From positions 930,001 to 994,000 of the forward strand of contig CAWGVW010000001.1 in NCBI GenBank assembly GCA_963826145.1: 64,000 nt of DNA, written 5' to 3'. This DNA comes from JBGPLJ01 sp963826145 (GTDB lineage: Bacteria; Pseudomonadota; Gammaproteobacteria; Steroidobacterales; Steroidobacteraceae). The position numbers and the translations under genes were made by a program. Numbering within the stretch: position 1 is the stretch's first letter; the number at the start of each line of letters is the position of its first letter. This document shows, piece after piece, positions 43,432 to 54,415 of the stretch. Below the pieces are notes generated by a model, which was not told the DNA's origin, did no database searches, and was given only the letters and a program-made list of their open reading frames with translations.

Positions 43432-44910
43432 TCAGCCGGCCGTGCCGAATCGTTGAGCCAGCATCATCCGGGCGCGCTGGACGACTGCGGTTTCAGCGCC
43501 TTGCGGCCTGCCGGAAAGACGCCAGAGCACGAAGACGCTCAAGAGATAGACGGCTGCGCCCGCAACCACCGCAGTAAGCAAAGCGACGAACGCGGGCGCC
43601 CGCTGGTCGACTGCGTTCGCGACGAGGCGCGCGGCGCCAAACATCAGGGCGGACGCCGTCGTGGGTCGCCAGATGACTTCGAGGAATCGAGTCAGCGGCA
43701 GCTCGATCTTCCTCAGGAGCACGCCGTAATTGATCGGCGCAAAGACAACTGCGGTGATGAGGCAGGCCCAGGCCGCGCCGCGGATGCCGTCCCACACCGT
43801 GAGCGCGGCCGAGAGCGGCAGTAGCATCAGCACATAGCCGGTCGTGATGTGCGTTGCGAGGTCGGCGCGCCCGATGGCGAGGTACATGGCGAAGCCATTC
43901 GATTGCAAGGCCGTGATGGCGCCGTGAACGGCGACAATCTCGATGATCGGAATTGCGTCGAGCCACTTCGGTCCGAGCAGCACCTCGCAGGCGAGCGGCG
44001 CGACGGCGGCGATGCCGATGCCGGCCGGCACGGCGAACAGCGTCACGACCGCGATGACATCGAGGAAACCGGCGCGCAACGCGTTACCGTCATTCGCGAC
44101 CTTGGCATATCCGGGAAAGGCCGCGCGATTGATCGGTGCGACCAGCTGGGTCGTCGGCAGATTGGCGATCTCGTAGCCGACGTTGAAGAGTCCGAGCGGC
44201 GAGCGCCCGGCAATTCGGCCGATGATGAAATCCGTGCCGCGCTCTTTCAGGAAAAAGAGGAAGTTGTTGAGGAGCAGCCACTTTGAGAAGGCAATGAGGT
44301 CACGAGCCGCGCCGAGCGCAAAGCGCGGGCGGTAGGGATGCACGACGTAACTCCAGGCGCTCGAGGCGATGCGCCCCGCCAGCATGCCCGCGACCAGCGC
44401 CCAGTGGCTTCTCAGCATGAAAGCGAGCGGCACCGTGATCGTGAAAGAGGCCACTTTCTTCGCGAGCTGAAAGCGGAACTCGCGTCCGAATTCGAGCTTG
44501 CGGCGGAACTCGACCACGCCGATGTTCTCGACCGAGGTCGCTATCGAGCCGAGCGCAAGGACGAACACCACGGGCGGCAGCCTCGGTTCGTTGTAGAAGT
44601 GCGCGAGCGGTATTGCCGTCGCGAGCATCAATAGCGCCAGGACCGAACCTACGGCGACATTGAGCGTCCACGCCGTGTCGTAATGCACGCGTTCGGCCTT
44701 TTCCAGCCGGATGAGCGAGATGTCGAAACCGAACGCTCCCATCAGCTCGATGAGCGCGATGAACGAGGTCGCCATCGCCACGAGACCGAAGTCGCCCGGC
44801 ACGAGGAGGCGGGCGAGGATCAGCGTGCTGATGAATCCGAGCCCACGTTCGATGAGCTTGAAAAGCACCATCAGCGTGGCGCCTTTGGCAATGCTCCGGG
44901 ATACGCTCAC
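43432..44910 (-). CDS. Wzx-type oligosaccharide flippase (second copy)
   Basis: A 492-residue protein with about 14 hydrophobic segments. IAKGATLMVLFKLIERGLGFISTLILARLLVPGDFGLVAMATSFI is the usual start of the polysaccharide transporter family, and FFLKERGTDFIIGRIAGRSPLGLFNVGYEIANLPTTQL the conserved central stretch. It starts with GTG; AAGGA lies about nine bases upstream. It would export lipid-linked glycan units. It is not closely similar to the flippase at 34.6 kb, which suggests two export routes. Confidence 0.89.
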   Translation of the reverse strand: MSVSRSIAKGATLMVLFKLIERGLGFISTLILARLLVPGDFGLVAMATSFIALIELMGAFGFDISLIRLEKAERVHYDTAWTLNVAVGSVLALLMLATAIPLAHFYNEPRLPPVVFVLALGSIATSVENIGVVEFRRKLEFGREFRFQLAKKVASFTITVPLAFMLRSHWALVAGMLAGRIASSAWSYVVHPYRPRFALGAARDLIAFSKWLLLNNFLFFLKERGTDFIIGRIAGRSPLGLFNVGYEIANLPTTQLVAPINRAAFPGYAKVANDGNALRAGFLDVIAVVTLFAVPAGIGIAAVAPLACEVLLGPKWLDAIPIIEIVAVHGAITALQSNGFAMYLAIGRADLATHITTGYVLMLLPLSAALTVWDGIRGAAWACLITAVVFAPINYGVLLRKIELPLTRFLEVIWRPTTASALMFGAARLVANAVDQRAPAFVALLTAVVAGAAVYLLSVFVLWRLSGRPQGAETAVVQRARMMLAQRFGTAG

Positions 44911-44956
44911 CGCAAGGCGTCCTTATTGTTCAATGGTTTCCCGGCCATCTGCGGGC

Positions 44957-44977
44957 GGGGCGGCATGATGCCGCCCC
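44957..44977. other. strong GC hairpin between oxidoreductase and flippase genes
   Basis: GGGGCGGCATGATGCCGCCCC is an almost perfect inverted repeat (ten complementary bases each side of one central base). No T-run follows on either strand, so it is not a classical terminator. It could stabilise mRNA ends or slow transcription into the flippase gene. Confidence 0.55.
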
Positions 44978-45019
44978 GGGCCCGGAGGGTAAAGCACACA
45001 CTCGGCAGTTTTCGGGATC

Positions 45020-46137
45020 TTAAGATGCCTGCAGTCCGCTTTGCGCCAGCACTCGTTCCGCGATTGCAAGGCTCGAGGTCAAGCCGGGCGATTCGATACC
45101 GAACAGATTGATCAACCCCGGCGTATTCGGCTCCCGAAGATTCTCGATCACGAAATCGGCTGCCGGCTCGCCGGGACCCGCGAGCTTCGGCCGAATGCCG
45201 GCATACGCCGGCTCGAGCGCGCGGTCGGGCAGGGCGGGCCAGTAGCTTCGAATCGCCGCGTAGAAGCGCTCGCCGCGAGCGGGATCGACGGCGTAATCGA
45301 GCGAGTCGACCCACTCGACGTCCGGCCCGAAACGGACGCGACCGGCGAGATCAAGAGTCGCGTGAATGCCGAGTCCGCCCGCTACCGGCATCGGGTACAC
45401 GAGGTGCTGTGAAGGGAGAGCGTCCACGCAGCGCAAAGTAGTTTCCTCTCGCGAAATAGTGGCGCGGGATCCGATTACGCGCATAGCCCTCGATGCGCTC
45501 GAGGAGCCCGACCGCATGGAGGCCTGCGGCGTTGACCAGGAGCGAGCATGACAAAGTCATCGCGTTGCCGCCCGCCGCAAGCGACAGAAACCACCCCTTT
45601 GCGCTCGGCCGCGCGCCGCGCAGTTCGGTCTCGAAGACGACATTGCCGCCGGTTGCTTCGAGGTCGCCCTGCAGGGCCGTCATCAGCTCGTGCACATCGA
45701 CGATTCCCGTTCTGGGACACCAGAGGCCGCCCGCGCAGCGCACCTGCGGTTCGAGGTTCCGGATGCCGCCGGCATCGAGGCGCTCCAGGTCGTTGACGCC
45801 ATTGCGGCTCGCCGCCTTATGAAGGTGCTCGAGCGCCGTGCAACTCGCGCTCCTGAGCCACGATGACTTTGCCGCAGCGAAGGTGGGCGATGCCTTTCTC
45901 CTCGCAATAGGCATAGAGGAGTTCGCGGCCACGCACGCAGAGCTGCGCCTTGAGGCTGCCGGTCGGGTAGTAGATGCCGGAGTGGATGACGCCGGAATTG
46001 CGCGACGAGGTCTCTTCGCCGATATGACGATTCTTCTCGATCACGATGACGCTGCGCCCGGAGCGCGCGAGCGCGCGCCCGATCGCGAGTCCGACGACGC
46101 CCGCGCCGACCACGACGGCATCGACGCTGTCGCTCAT
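45020..46137 (-). pseudogene. FAD-dependent oxidoreductase (L-2-hydroxyglutarate oxidase-like), two frameshifts
   Basis: Three overlapping frames together make one protein of the DAO family. Frame one (from ATG 46137) has VVVGAGVVGLAIGRALARSG, the FAD-binding motif, and SSRNSGVIHSGIYYP. An extra base at about 45835 moves to frame two (ALEHLHKAASRNGVNDL...RTGIVDVHELM...YFARGNYF). Another at about 45410 moves to frame three (QHLVYPMPVAGGLGIH...RFGPDVEWVDS). Removing both extra bases gives 371 residues, the family's usual size. As it stands the gene cannot yield a full enzyme. It starts 15 bases after the glrR stop, so it would be read from the same operon. Confidence 0.85.
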
Positions 46138-46151
46138 TTCATCGTCCGGCT

Positions 46152-47494
<1,343 letters not shown>

Positions 47495-47498
<4 letters not shown>

Positions 47499-48112
47499 TG
47501 TTGCTTGCCGTTCGGGTTACGGTCGATGGCGGAGCGTTCGATGTGGGTCACCGCGTCGAGCTTAGCCTGTGCCTCCTCAAGTTGCTTGCGCAAGCGCTTG
47601 TTATCCTCGACCTCCTCCTGCAGCCGGCGCGCCGCCGCCGCGGTGCGTTCGCGGTCGTTGCGCGCGGACTCCTGCTGCAGGCGCCGGTTCTCCTCCGTGA
47701 GCACGATCCTCAGTTCCACCTGGCGCAATTCAACTTCAGCGAGAGCCTGTTCCGGCGCCAGCAGGAGCTCGGGAGAAGCCAGCAGCTGTGCGAGCAGTTT
47801 CTGGGCGGTCCCGGGATCGCTGCCGCCATGGCCCGGTGTCGCGAGCGCAAGCGCGTAGCGCAGGCGGTTCGCGGTGGTAGGCGTGAGTTGCGCAGCATCG
47901 CGGGCGGCCTGGAAGGTTTCTGCCTGTACCGCGGGATCGCTCTGGCCCAGCTTTCGCATGGTATCCAGGTAGCCGCCGAGGATACCGGCGTCCGCATGCG
48001 GCCTGGCGGCCTGCGGTTCGACGTGTTCCGGCGTTCCGAGCGCGGTGCCGAGACTGCAGCCGGCGATGAGCGTGCACAGCGCACCTACTGCGATCAGTCT
48101 TTCAGGCCGCAT
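47495..48112 (-). CDS. QseG-like lipoprotein between glrK and glrR
   Basis: A 205-residue lipoprotein. The frame is open to 48250, but ATG 48112 gives MRPERLIAVGALCTLIAGCS with a good lipobox (LIAGC). The middle is helical and the last 80 residues form a coiled coil (LRIVLTEENRRLQQESARNDRERTAAAARRLQEEVEDNKRLRKQLEEAQ). By position it matches QseG, the outer-membrane lipoprotein that stimulates the GlrK kinase; sequence identity with QseG is not obvious. It overlaps the kinase gene by 11 bases and glrR by four. Confidence 0.8.
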
Positions 48113-49583
48113 GCGCCCGTTCCTTTGGCTCGCCCGCGAGCTGACGCATCGGCAGACGCAGGCGAAAGTGTGCGCCGCTGAACTGGCCGTCGACCACTTC
48201 GACAGTGCCGCCGTGCGCATGGGCGAATTCCAGCACGACGGACAGGCCAATTCCCGTTCCCTTCAGGTGTCCGCCCTGCGGCGTGCGACCCTGGTAGAAG
48301 GCCTCGAAGATACGCGAGCGGTCCTCCGCGGCGATTCCGGGCCCGGTATCGGCCACGTCGAGCAGCAGCTGCTCGCGCTCGCTCCTCGCGTGCAGGTGAA
48401 TGGAACCGCCGCGCGGCGTGAACTTGATGGCATTCGACAGCAGGTTGTCGAGGATCAGGCGCAGCTTCGCGCGATCGGCGATCACGACGAGATCGTCGAT
48501 CTGCACGTCGAGCCGTACGCGCTGCCCGATGAGCGTGAGCTGCTGTGCTTCGATGACGTTCTTCACCAGCGGCCGGAGGCGAAACTCCGACAATTCGAGC
48601 CCTGTGCTCTGTGCCTGCCAGGCGCTGAAGCTCAAGAGATTCTCGATGAGCCGCTGCAGCTTCAAGCCGTTGTCCCTGAGGATCGCAGTAACCTCCCGCT
48701 GGCCGCTCTCCAGTTCGCCGACGGCGCCGTCCATCAAAAGCTCCGTGCCCTCGCGGATGTTCGCAAGTGGCGTCTTGAGCTCGTGAGACATGTGACGCAG
48801 GAACCGGTTCTTCTCCTGTGCCAGCTCGAGCAGTCGCAGGCGCAGCCATTCGAGCTGCCGGCCGAGCGCTTCGAGGTCGCTCGGCCCCTGCACGGCGATC
48901 GCGCGCGAAAAGGTGCCGCGGCCGAGTTCGCCGATGGCCCGGTCGATCTGCCGAAGCGGCCGCGCGAGCCTAAGGATGACGAACGCCACGATGACGATCG
49001 TGATCGGCAGCAACACGGCAGATTGCCAGACGAGCGTCTGCTGGGCGCGCTCAGTTGCCGCCTGCAGCTTGTTGAGTTCCACCTCGATCAACTGGTTTGT
49101 GCCCTGAGCGTAGGTGCGCACGCCGTCCTCGAGCTGCGTGAAACCGCCGACGACACGGTTGAGCTCCGCCGCGTCCTGGCCTGTCGATCGAAGGGCGGTA
49201 TTGAGACTGGCGCCCTGCGCGGCAATCGTTTCGAGCGTTTGACGCGTGTTCGCCGGCTGCGGCAGCGCTTTGAGCTCGTTCATCGTGGCGAAGAAGTGCA
49301 GGTACTTCTCGCGGAACACGTCGAGGAAATCGCTGCGGCTGAGCACCTTCGCCTGATACAGGCGCGCGGCGCGCTCCATGGCGGGAATCAGTTCCGATAG
49401 CACCTGGTTGTGGCGCGTGATTTCCACGCCCTGGCGCACCAGGGTCTTGCTCTCATCCGCGAGCGAACGGATCTGCACGGCCGCGTTGACCACGGCGAAG
49501 AACAACGGCACCGCAACCAGCGAAAATCCAATCAGGAGGAGGCCGCTAAGCGAGCGGGGGCGGGCAAAACGCATGGCCGGCAT
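48102..49583 (-). CDS. glrK: sensor histidine kinase GlrK (QseE)
   Basis: A 493-residue kinase from ATG 49583 (49574 is an alternative). A first membrane helix (LLLIGFSLVAVPLFFAVV), a periplasmic helical sensor region of about 150 residues and a second helix (VLLPITIVIVAFVILRLA) lead to a HAMP domain. The H box reads FLRHMSHELKTPLANI with H267, followed by the N box (LDNLLSNAIKFTPRG), DTGPGI and GTGIGLSVV. It phosphorylates the neighbouring GlrR. In enterobacteria the system responds to envelope signals; the signal here is unknown. Confidence 0.91.
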   Translation of the reverse strand: MPAMRFARPRSLSGLLLIGFSLVAVPLFFAVVNAAVQIRSLADESKTLVRQGVEITRHNQVLSELIPAMERAARLYQAKVLSRSDFLDVFREKYLHFFATMNELKALPQPANTRQTLETIAAQGASLNTALRSTGQDAAELNRVVGGFTQLEDGVRTYAQGTNQLIEVELNKLQAATERAQQTLVWQSAVLLPITIVIVAFVILRLARPLRQIDRAIGELGRGTFSRAIAVQGPSDLEALGRQLEWLRLRLLELAQEKNRFLRHMSHELKTPLANIREGTELLMDGAVGELESGQREVTAILRDNGLKLQRLIENLLSFSAWQAQSTGLELSEFRLRPLVKNVIEAQQLTLIGQRVRLDVQIDDLVVIADRAKLRLILDNLLSNAIKFTPRGGSIHLHARSEREQLLLDVADTGPGIAAEDRSRIFEAFYQGRTPQGGHLKGTGIGLSVVLEFAHAHGGTVEVVDGQFSGAHFRLRLPMRQLAGEPKERAHAA

Positions 49584-49659
49584 TCTAGCAGTCCAAAGTC
49601 CGCGGGGAATCGGTTTCTCGCCGAGCTTTACTTTGTCAATCAAAGACCTGCAAGCCGGC

Positions 49660-50685
49660 TCATGGGCGCTTCCAGGGTTCTACCAGGAGCTTCTGCTCCC
49701 ACGCGTAGGAGCTGTGCACGATCTGCGCGAGGTCCTCGTAGCGGGGCGTCCAGCCGAGCGTTGAGCGCACCCGCGACGCTTGGGCGACGAGCACAGGTGG
49801 GTCGCCCGCGCGCCGTGCACCGACGATCGTGTTGAGCTTTCTTCCGGCGGTCTTTTCCACCATGGCGAGTACTTCGCGCACGCTGAAGCCACGCCCGTAA
49901 CCGCAATTGAGCGTGACCGAGGCGCCGCCGTCGCGCAGGTAGTCGAGCGCCTTGAGGTGCGCGTCGGCGAGATCTTCAACATGGATGTAGTCGCGCACGC
50001 CAGTGCCGTCCGGCGTCGGATAGTCCGTGCCGAAGATCGAGACGGACGGCCGCTTGCCGACCGCCGCTTCGCACGCGACCTTCACGAGGAGTGTCGCATT
50101 CGGGGTGGCCTGGCCGATGCGGCCTTTCGGATCGGAGCCCGCCACGTTGAAGTAACGCAGGCTCACGTGCCGGAGCGCGGTCACGGCGGACAGGTCCCTC
50201 AGGATCCATTCGCTCATGAGCTTCGACGTGCCATAGGGATTGATCGGCGCGGTCGCGGTTTCTTCCGCGGCATAGCCGCCTGCTGGTATGCCGTAGACCG
50301 CGGCGGTCGATGAAAACACGAAGTGCCTGACGCTCGCGCGATCGCAGCACTCAAGAAGAGTGCGCGTGGCCGCCGTGTTGTTGCCGTAGTACTTGAGCGG
50401 GCGCTCCACCGATTCCGGCACGATGGTGTGGGCCGCGAAGTGCAGGACCGTCTCTATGCGATGCTCGGTGAGCAGCCGGTCGACGAGCGCCGCATCTGCA
50501 GTATCGCCGACGCAGAGCTCGGCACCGTTGACCGCCTGCCGGTAGCCGGTTGAGAGGTTGTCGAGCACAACCACGTGCTCGCCGCGCTCGACGAGCTGAC
50601 GCACAACGTGGCTGCCGATGTATCCGGCGCCGCCCGTCACGAGAATGGTTGTCCGCTGCAAGCTTGCGCGCTCCTTCGGCTGCAT
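49660..50685 (-). CDS. galE: UDP-glucose 4-epimerase
   Basis: A 341-residue extended SDR. VTGGAGYIGSHVVRQL binds NAD; SSTAAVYG and YGTSK give the catalytic Ser/Thr, Tyr and Lys; RYFNVAGSDPKGRIG and GVRDYIHVEDLADAH are GalE hallmarks. The frame is open to 50862; ATG 50685 matches the family's length although no clear ribosome site precedes it. It interconverts UDP-glucose and UDP-galactose, supplying galactose for exopolysaccharide or lipopolysaccharide. It is about 75 bases upstream of glrK on the same strand. Confidence 0.92.
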   Translation of the reverse strand: MQPKERASLQRTTILVTGGAGYIGSHVVRQLVERGEHVVVLDNLSTGYRQAVNGAELCVGDTADAALVDRLLTEHRIETVLHFAAHTIVPESVERPLKYYGNNTAATRTLLECCDRASVRHFVFSSTAAVYGIPAGGYAAEETATAPINPYGTSKLMSEWILRDLSAVTALRHVSLRYFNVAGSDPKGRIGQATPNATLLVKVACEAAVGKRPSVSIFGTDYPTPDGTGVRDYIHVEDLADAHLKALDYLRDGGASVTLNCGYGRGFSVREVLAMVEKTAGRKLNTIVGARRAGDPPVLVAQASRVRSTLGWTPRYEDLAQIVHSSYAWEQKLLVEPWKRP

Positions 50686-50746
50686 GGGGCAAACTGCGAT
50701 AATAGCCAAGGACGGGAGGGGATGAATGAGATTGCGGTCATAACAA

Positions 50747-51742
50747 ATGCATCCGGACGCTTCCGAACGCGCGACGCCGTTCGCCGAACTCTCGCCCGAT
50801 CTCGTTATCGCCGCGATCGAGCGCCTGGGCCTCGTCTGCGACGGCCGCGTGCTCGCCCTCAACAGCTACGAGAATCGCGTCTACCAGATCGGGCTCGAGT
50901 CGGGGGACCCGGTGGTCGCGAAGTTCTACCGTCCTGGCCGCTGGTCCCGGGACGCCATCCTCGAAGAGCATGACTTCTCGCTAAGCCTCGCCGCCGCCGA
51001 CGTGCCGGTGGTCGCCCCTACAGTGATAGAGGGGCGGACGCTGCACGATATCGGGGGCTACGGATATGCGGTGTTTCCGCGGCGCGGGGGCCGTTGGCCG
51101 GAACTTGGTGTTACCGACGAGCGCGTGCTGATGGGGCGGTTTCTCGCGCGCTTGCATCTGGTGGGGGCCGCAGCGCGGTTTCAACACCGGCGGCGCCTGA
51201 CGTCGCAGATCTTCGGCTGGGACGCGCGTTCGATCGTGCTCGACTGTCCGCTCGTTCCGGAATACGTGGTCGACAAATACGCGGACCTCACGGAGGTGCT
51301 GCTCGAGCGCACGGACGCCGTGCTCGAAGCCTTCAATTTTGTGGGTACGCTGCGGATTCATGGGGACTGCCATCGCGGGAACATCCTCTGGACGGAGACC
51401 GGCGCTCATTTCGTCGACCTCGACGATTGCATGACGGGTCCCGCGATCCAGGACATCTGGATGCTGCTCGCGGGTTCACGCGAGGAAATGCGTCGCCAGA
51501 TGGCGGACTACGTCGAGGGCTACGAGCAGTTCCGTCCGTTCGATCGGGCGGAACTCGGGCTGATCGAGCCCATGCGGGCTTTGAGGCTCGTGCACTACTC
51601 GGGCTGGCTTGCGGCCCGCTGGCTCGATCCTGCCTTCCCGCGCGCCTTTCCATGGTTCGGTGAGCCGCGCTACTGGGAGAATCACCTGGCGGCCCTCGGG
51701 GAACAACTCGAAGCAATGGACCAGGATGCGCTCACGCTCTGA
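50747..51742 (+). CDS. srkA: stress response kinase A (YihE/RdoA)
   Basis: A 331-residue eukaryotic-like Ser/Thr kinase of the aminoglycoside phosphotransferase fold. LNSYENRVYQIGLESGDPVVAKFYRPGRWSRDAILEEH covers the nucleotide loop and catalytic lysine; RIHGDCHRGNILW is the catalytic loop and FVDLDDCMTGPAIQDIWML the metal-binding DxD region. In E. coli the enzyme counteracts stress-induced cell death. It is divergent from galE and precedes a lipoprotein gene by 21 bases. Confidence 0.92.
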   Translation: MHPDASERATPFAELSPDLVIAAIERLGLVCDGRVLALNSYENRVYQIGLESGDPVVAKFYRPGRWSRDAILEEHDFSLSLAAADVPVVAPTVIEGRTLHDIGGYGYAVFPRRGGRWPELGVTDERVLMGRFLARLHLVGAAARFQHRRRLTSQIFGWDARSIVLDCPLVPEYVVDKYADLTEVLLERTDAVLEAFNFVGTLRIHGDCHRGNILWTETGAHFVDLDDCMTGPAIQDIWMLLAGSREEMRRQMADYVEGYEQFRPFDRAELGLIEPMRALRLVHYSGWLAARWLDPAFPRAFPWFGEPRYWENHLAALGEQLEAMDQDALTL

Positions 51743-51763
51743 CGCGTGGTAAGTTCTACCCGT

Positions 51764-52357
51764 ATGCACCGGATCCCGCTTCGATTCCTTGGGCTCGCAG
51801 CCTGCGCGCTCCTCTGTGCAGCTTGCAGCAACGAGTCGCCGGCGCCCGTGACTGCGGCAACTCAGGCGGCGTCGAGCAAGCCGAAGACGGCGGCTGACGA
51901 TGAGGCGACCGCCGACGCCGCAAGTGTGGAAGATGCGAACAAGCAGACGGCGGATATGGTGCGCGGCGTGAGCCCGGGCAAGGCGTCGGCACCGGTCGAC
52001 CTCAAGTTCACCGTGACATCGAAGCCTGCACTTGGCACGCCCGTCGAAATCGATCTGGCCGTGATAGCGCTCGTGAACGCGGACTCGATGACCCTGTCGG
52101 TGCAGGGTGGCGACGGGATCGACGTGGATTCGGCGACGAGCCTCGCGAGTTTCCCGAAGTCGCCTCCGGGGGCGCTCCATCGGCACAAGTTGCGAGTGAC
52201 GCCGCGTGCCGAGGGCGCTTTCGGCGTCACCGTGCTCGTGACCATGGTCGTGCCTGGCTCGGGGCTGCAGTCGCGCACCTTCGCCATTCCACTTCTCGTG
52301 GGGAACCTCGCCGCCCTCGAAAAGTCGATGAGCGGCTCCCCGACCGGCACCGACTAA
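51764..52357 (+). CDS. hypothetical lipoprotein
   Basis: A 197-residue protein from ATG 51764. MHRIPLRFLGLAACALLCAACS carries a lipobox (LCAAC). A low-complexity Ala/Asp/Lys region follows, then a beta-rich domain of about 130 residues (VDLKFTVTSKPALGTPVEIDLAVIAL...FGVTVLVTMVVPGSG) that looks like an immunoglobulin-type fold. No named family recognised. It may be co-transcribed with srkA. Confidence 0.75.
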   Translation: MHRIPLRFLGLAACALLCAACSNESPAPVTAATQAASSKPKTAADDEATADAASVEDANKQTADMVRGVSPGKASAPVDLKFTVTSKPALGTPVEIDLAVIALVNADSMTLSVQGGDGIDVDSATSLASFPKSPPGALHRHKLRVTPRAEGAFGVTVLVTMVVPGSGLQSRTFAIPLLVGNLAALEKSMSGSPTGTD

Positions 52358-52451
52358 CCTCGCGCGCTCGTAAGCCCTTCTTGGGCAAAGGAAACTGCCG
52401 GATTCGCCGCCAGGCAGCTTTCCCTCGGAAATCGAAGTGACCGGGCGGTTC

Positions 52452-52481
52452 GGCCGCTATAATGCGCGGCCTTTTTCGGCG
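52452..52481 (+). promoter_or_regulatory. TATAAT element inside a hairpin with T-tail, upstream of typA
   Basis: GGCCGC-TATAATGC-GCGGCC followed by TTTTT: a perfect -10 hexamer (52458-52463) lies in the loop of a six-pair stem with a T-run. The -35 region is poor (GTGACC at short spacing). The gene starts 16 bases after the T-run, so the hexamer would imply a leader of under 30 nt. Promoter role is likely; terminator role for the upstream lipoprotein operon is possible. Confidence 0.4.
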
Positions 52482-52496
52482 CATGCCGGTTTTCCC

Positions 52497-54320
52497 GTGC
52501 AAGACAAACTTCGCAATATCGCGATCATCGCCCATGTTGATCATGGCAAGACGACGCTCGTCGACCAGCTGCTGAAGCAGTCCGGTACCTTCGGCGCGCG
52601 TACCGTCGTGCCGGACCGTGTCATGGACTCGAACGCGCTCGAGCGTGAGCGCGGCATCACGATCCTCGCGAAGAACACGGCGATCCGCTGGCGCGATTAC
52701 CGCATCAACATCGTGGATACGCCGGGTCACGCGGACTTCGGCGGCGAAGTCGAGCGCGTCCTGTCGATGGTGGACAGCGTGCTCCTGCTCGTCGATGCAG
52801 TCGACGGACCGATGCCGCAGACGCGCTTCGTCACGCAGAAGGCCTTCGCCCACGGACTGCGCCCGATCGTTGTCATCAACAAGATCGACCGCCCGGAGGC
52901 ACGCCCGCACTGGGTGCTCGATCAGACCTTCGATCTGTTCGACCGGCTCGGCGCAACCCACGAGCAGCTCGATTTCCCGGTCGTCTACGCTTCGGCCCTG
53001 CTGGGCGTCGCTGCGCTCGACATCGAAACGGAAGCCGAGGACATGACGGCGCTCTTCCAGGCCATCATCGAGCACTGTCCGCCGCCCGACGTTTCGGCCG
53101 GCGGGCCCCTGCAGCTGCAGATCAGCCAGCTCGACTACTCGAGCTACGTCGGTGCGATCGGCATCGGCCGCATCAAGCGCGGGATCCTGCGCCGCAACTC
53201 CAACGTCACGGTCGTCGACCGCGACGGCAAGGAACGCGCCGAACGCATCACGCAGGTGCTCGGCTTCATCGGGCTCGACCGGATCGAGATCGAAGAAGCG
53301 GAGGCGGGCGATATCGTCGCCTTCGCAGGCATCCCGGAACCGAAAATCTCCGATACGATCTGCGATCCGCTGAAGCCCGAAGCGCTGCCGCCACTCACGG
53401 TCGATGAGCCGACGATCAGCATGACCTTCGAGGTCAACACTTCACCTTTCTTCGGCCGCGAAGGGAAGTTCGTCACGAGCCGGCAGCTGAAGGAGCGGCT
53501 CGAGCGCGAAACGCTGCACAACGTTGCGATGCGCCTCGAGCAGACCGCGGATCCCGACAAGTTCATCGTGTACGGGCGCGGGGAACTGCATCTTGGCGTG
53601 CTGCTCGAGAACATGCGCCGCGAAGGTTACGAGATCGCGGTATCGCGTCCGCAGGTCGTCGTGAAGGAAATCAATGGGGTTCGCCACGAGCCGATCGAGC
53701 AGCTGACGGTCGACATCGAGGCGGGCTCGCAGGGCGCGGTGATGACGGCCCTCGGGGAGCGCGGCGCGAATCTCACGCACATGCAGCCGGACGGCCGCGG
53801 GCGCGTGCGCCTCGACTACATGATTCCTTCGCGTGGCCTCATCGGATTCCAGACCGACTTCCGCACGCTCACCTCCGGCACGGGACTCATCTACCACGTG
53901 TTCGATCATTTCGGCCCCATCATCGACCGGGAACTCGCGCAGCGTATCAACGGCGTCCTGATCTCGAATGGCGAGGGCAAGTCGCTCGCATATTCGCTGT
54001 TTGCGCTGCAGGAGCGCGGGCGGCTCTTCATCGGCCCGGGCGAAGATATCTACGAGGGCCAGGTCATCGGCATCCATAGCCGCGAAAACGATCTGACCGT
54101 GAACCCGCTCAAAGGCAAAAAGCTCACCAACATCCGCACGCAGAGCAAGGACGAGAACGTCGTCCTGACGCCGCCGATCCGCCTGTCCCTCGAGCAGGCC
54201 ATGGAGTTCATCGACGAGGACGAGCTGGTCGAGGTCACGCCGAAGGCGATTCGCCTGCGCAAGCGCCAGCTCACGGAAAGCCTGCGAAAACAGGCCGACC
54301 GGCGCAGCAAGGAAGCCTGA
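52497..54320 (+). CDS. typA: translational GTPase TypA (BipA)
   Basis: A 607-residue ribosome-associated GTPase. GTG 52497 gives MQDKLRNIAIIAHVDHGKTTLVDQLL; the frame upstream to 52437 is not needed. G1 is AHVDHGKT, the switch region RERGITI, G3 DTPGHADFGGE and G4 NKIDRPEA. The elongation factor-like domains II, III and V follow, and the TypA-specific C-terminal domain includes GEGKSLAYSLFALQERGRLFIGPGEDIYEGQVIG. It helps 50S assembly and growth under cold and other stress. A terminator-like hairpin follows. Confidence 0.96.
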   Translation: MQDKLRNIAIIAHVDHGKTTLVDQLLKQSGTFGARTVVPDRVMDSNALERERGITILAKNTAIRWRDYRINIVDTPGHADFGGEVERVLSMVDSVLLLVDAVDGPMPQTRFVTQKAFAHGLRPIVVINKIDRPEARPHWVLDQTFDLFDRLGATHEQLDFPVVYASALLGVAALDIETEAEDMTALFQAIIEHCPPPDVSAGGPLQLQISQLDYSSYVGAIGIGRIKRGILRRNSNVTVVDRDGKERAERITQVLGFIGLDRIEIEEAEAGDIVAFAGIPEPKISDTICDPLKPEALPPLTVDEPTISMTFEVNTSPFFGREGKFVTSRQLKERLERETLHNVAMRLEQTADPDKFIVYGRGELHLGVLLENMRREGYEIAVSRPQVVVKEINGVRHEPIEQLTVDIEAGSQGAVMTALGERGANLTHMQPDGRGRVRLDYMIPSRGLIGFQTDFRTLTSGTGLIYHVFDHFGPIIDRELAQRINGVLISNGEGKSLAYSLFALQERGRLFIGPGEDIYEGQVIGIHSRENDLTVNPLKGKKLTNIRTQSKDENVVLTPPIRLSLEQAMEFIDEDELVEVTPKAIRLRKRQLTESLRKQADRRSKEA

Positions 54321-54330
54321 TCGCCTCATC

Positions 54331-54367
54331 CGAGACCCGAGTCACGTAGGTCTCGGTCTGTCTTACC
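54331..54367 (+). terminator. intrinsic terminator-like hairpin after typA
   Basis: Stem CGAGACC/GGTCTCG (54331-54337 with 54349-54355), 11-base loop, then GTCTGTCTTACC. It is placed 11 bases after the typA stop. The T-tail is mixed. Confidence 0.5.
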
Positions 54368-54415
54368 TAATATGCCGGGCGTCGCGTCAGCCACGGCCCG
54401 CCCCCGCCCTCAGTT

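Noticed and set aside
50575..50973. 132-codon + strand frame around the galE-srkA gap
   Set aside because: It spans the galE start and the srkA start in another frame and has shadow-type composition.
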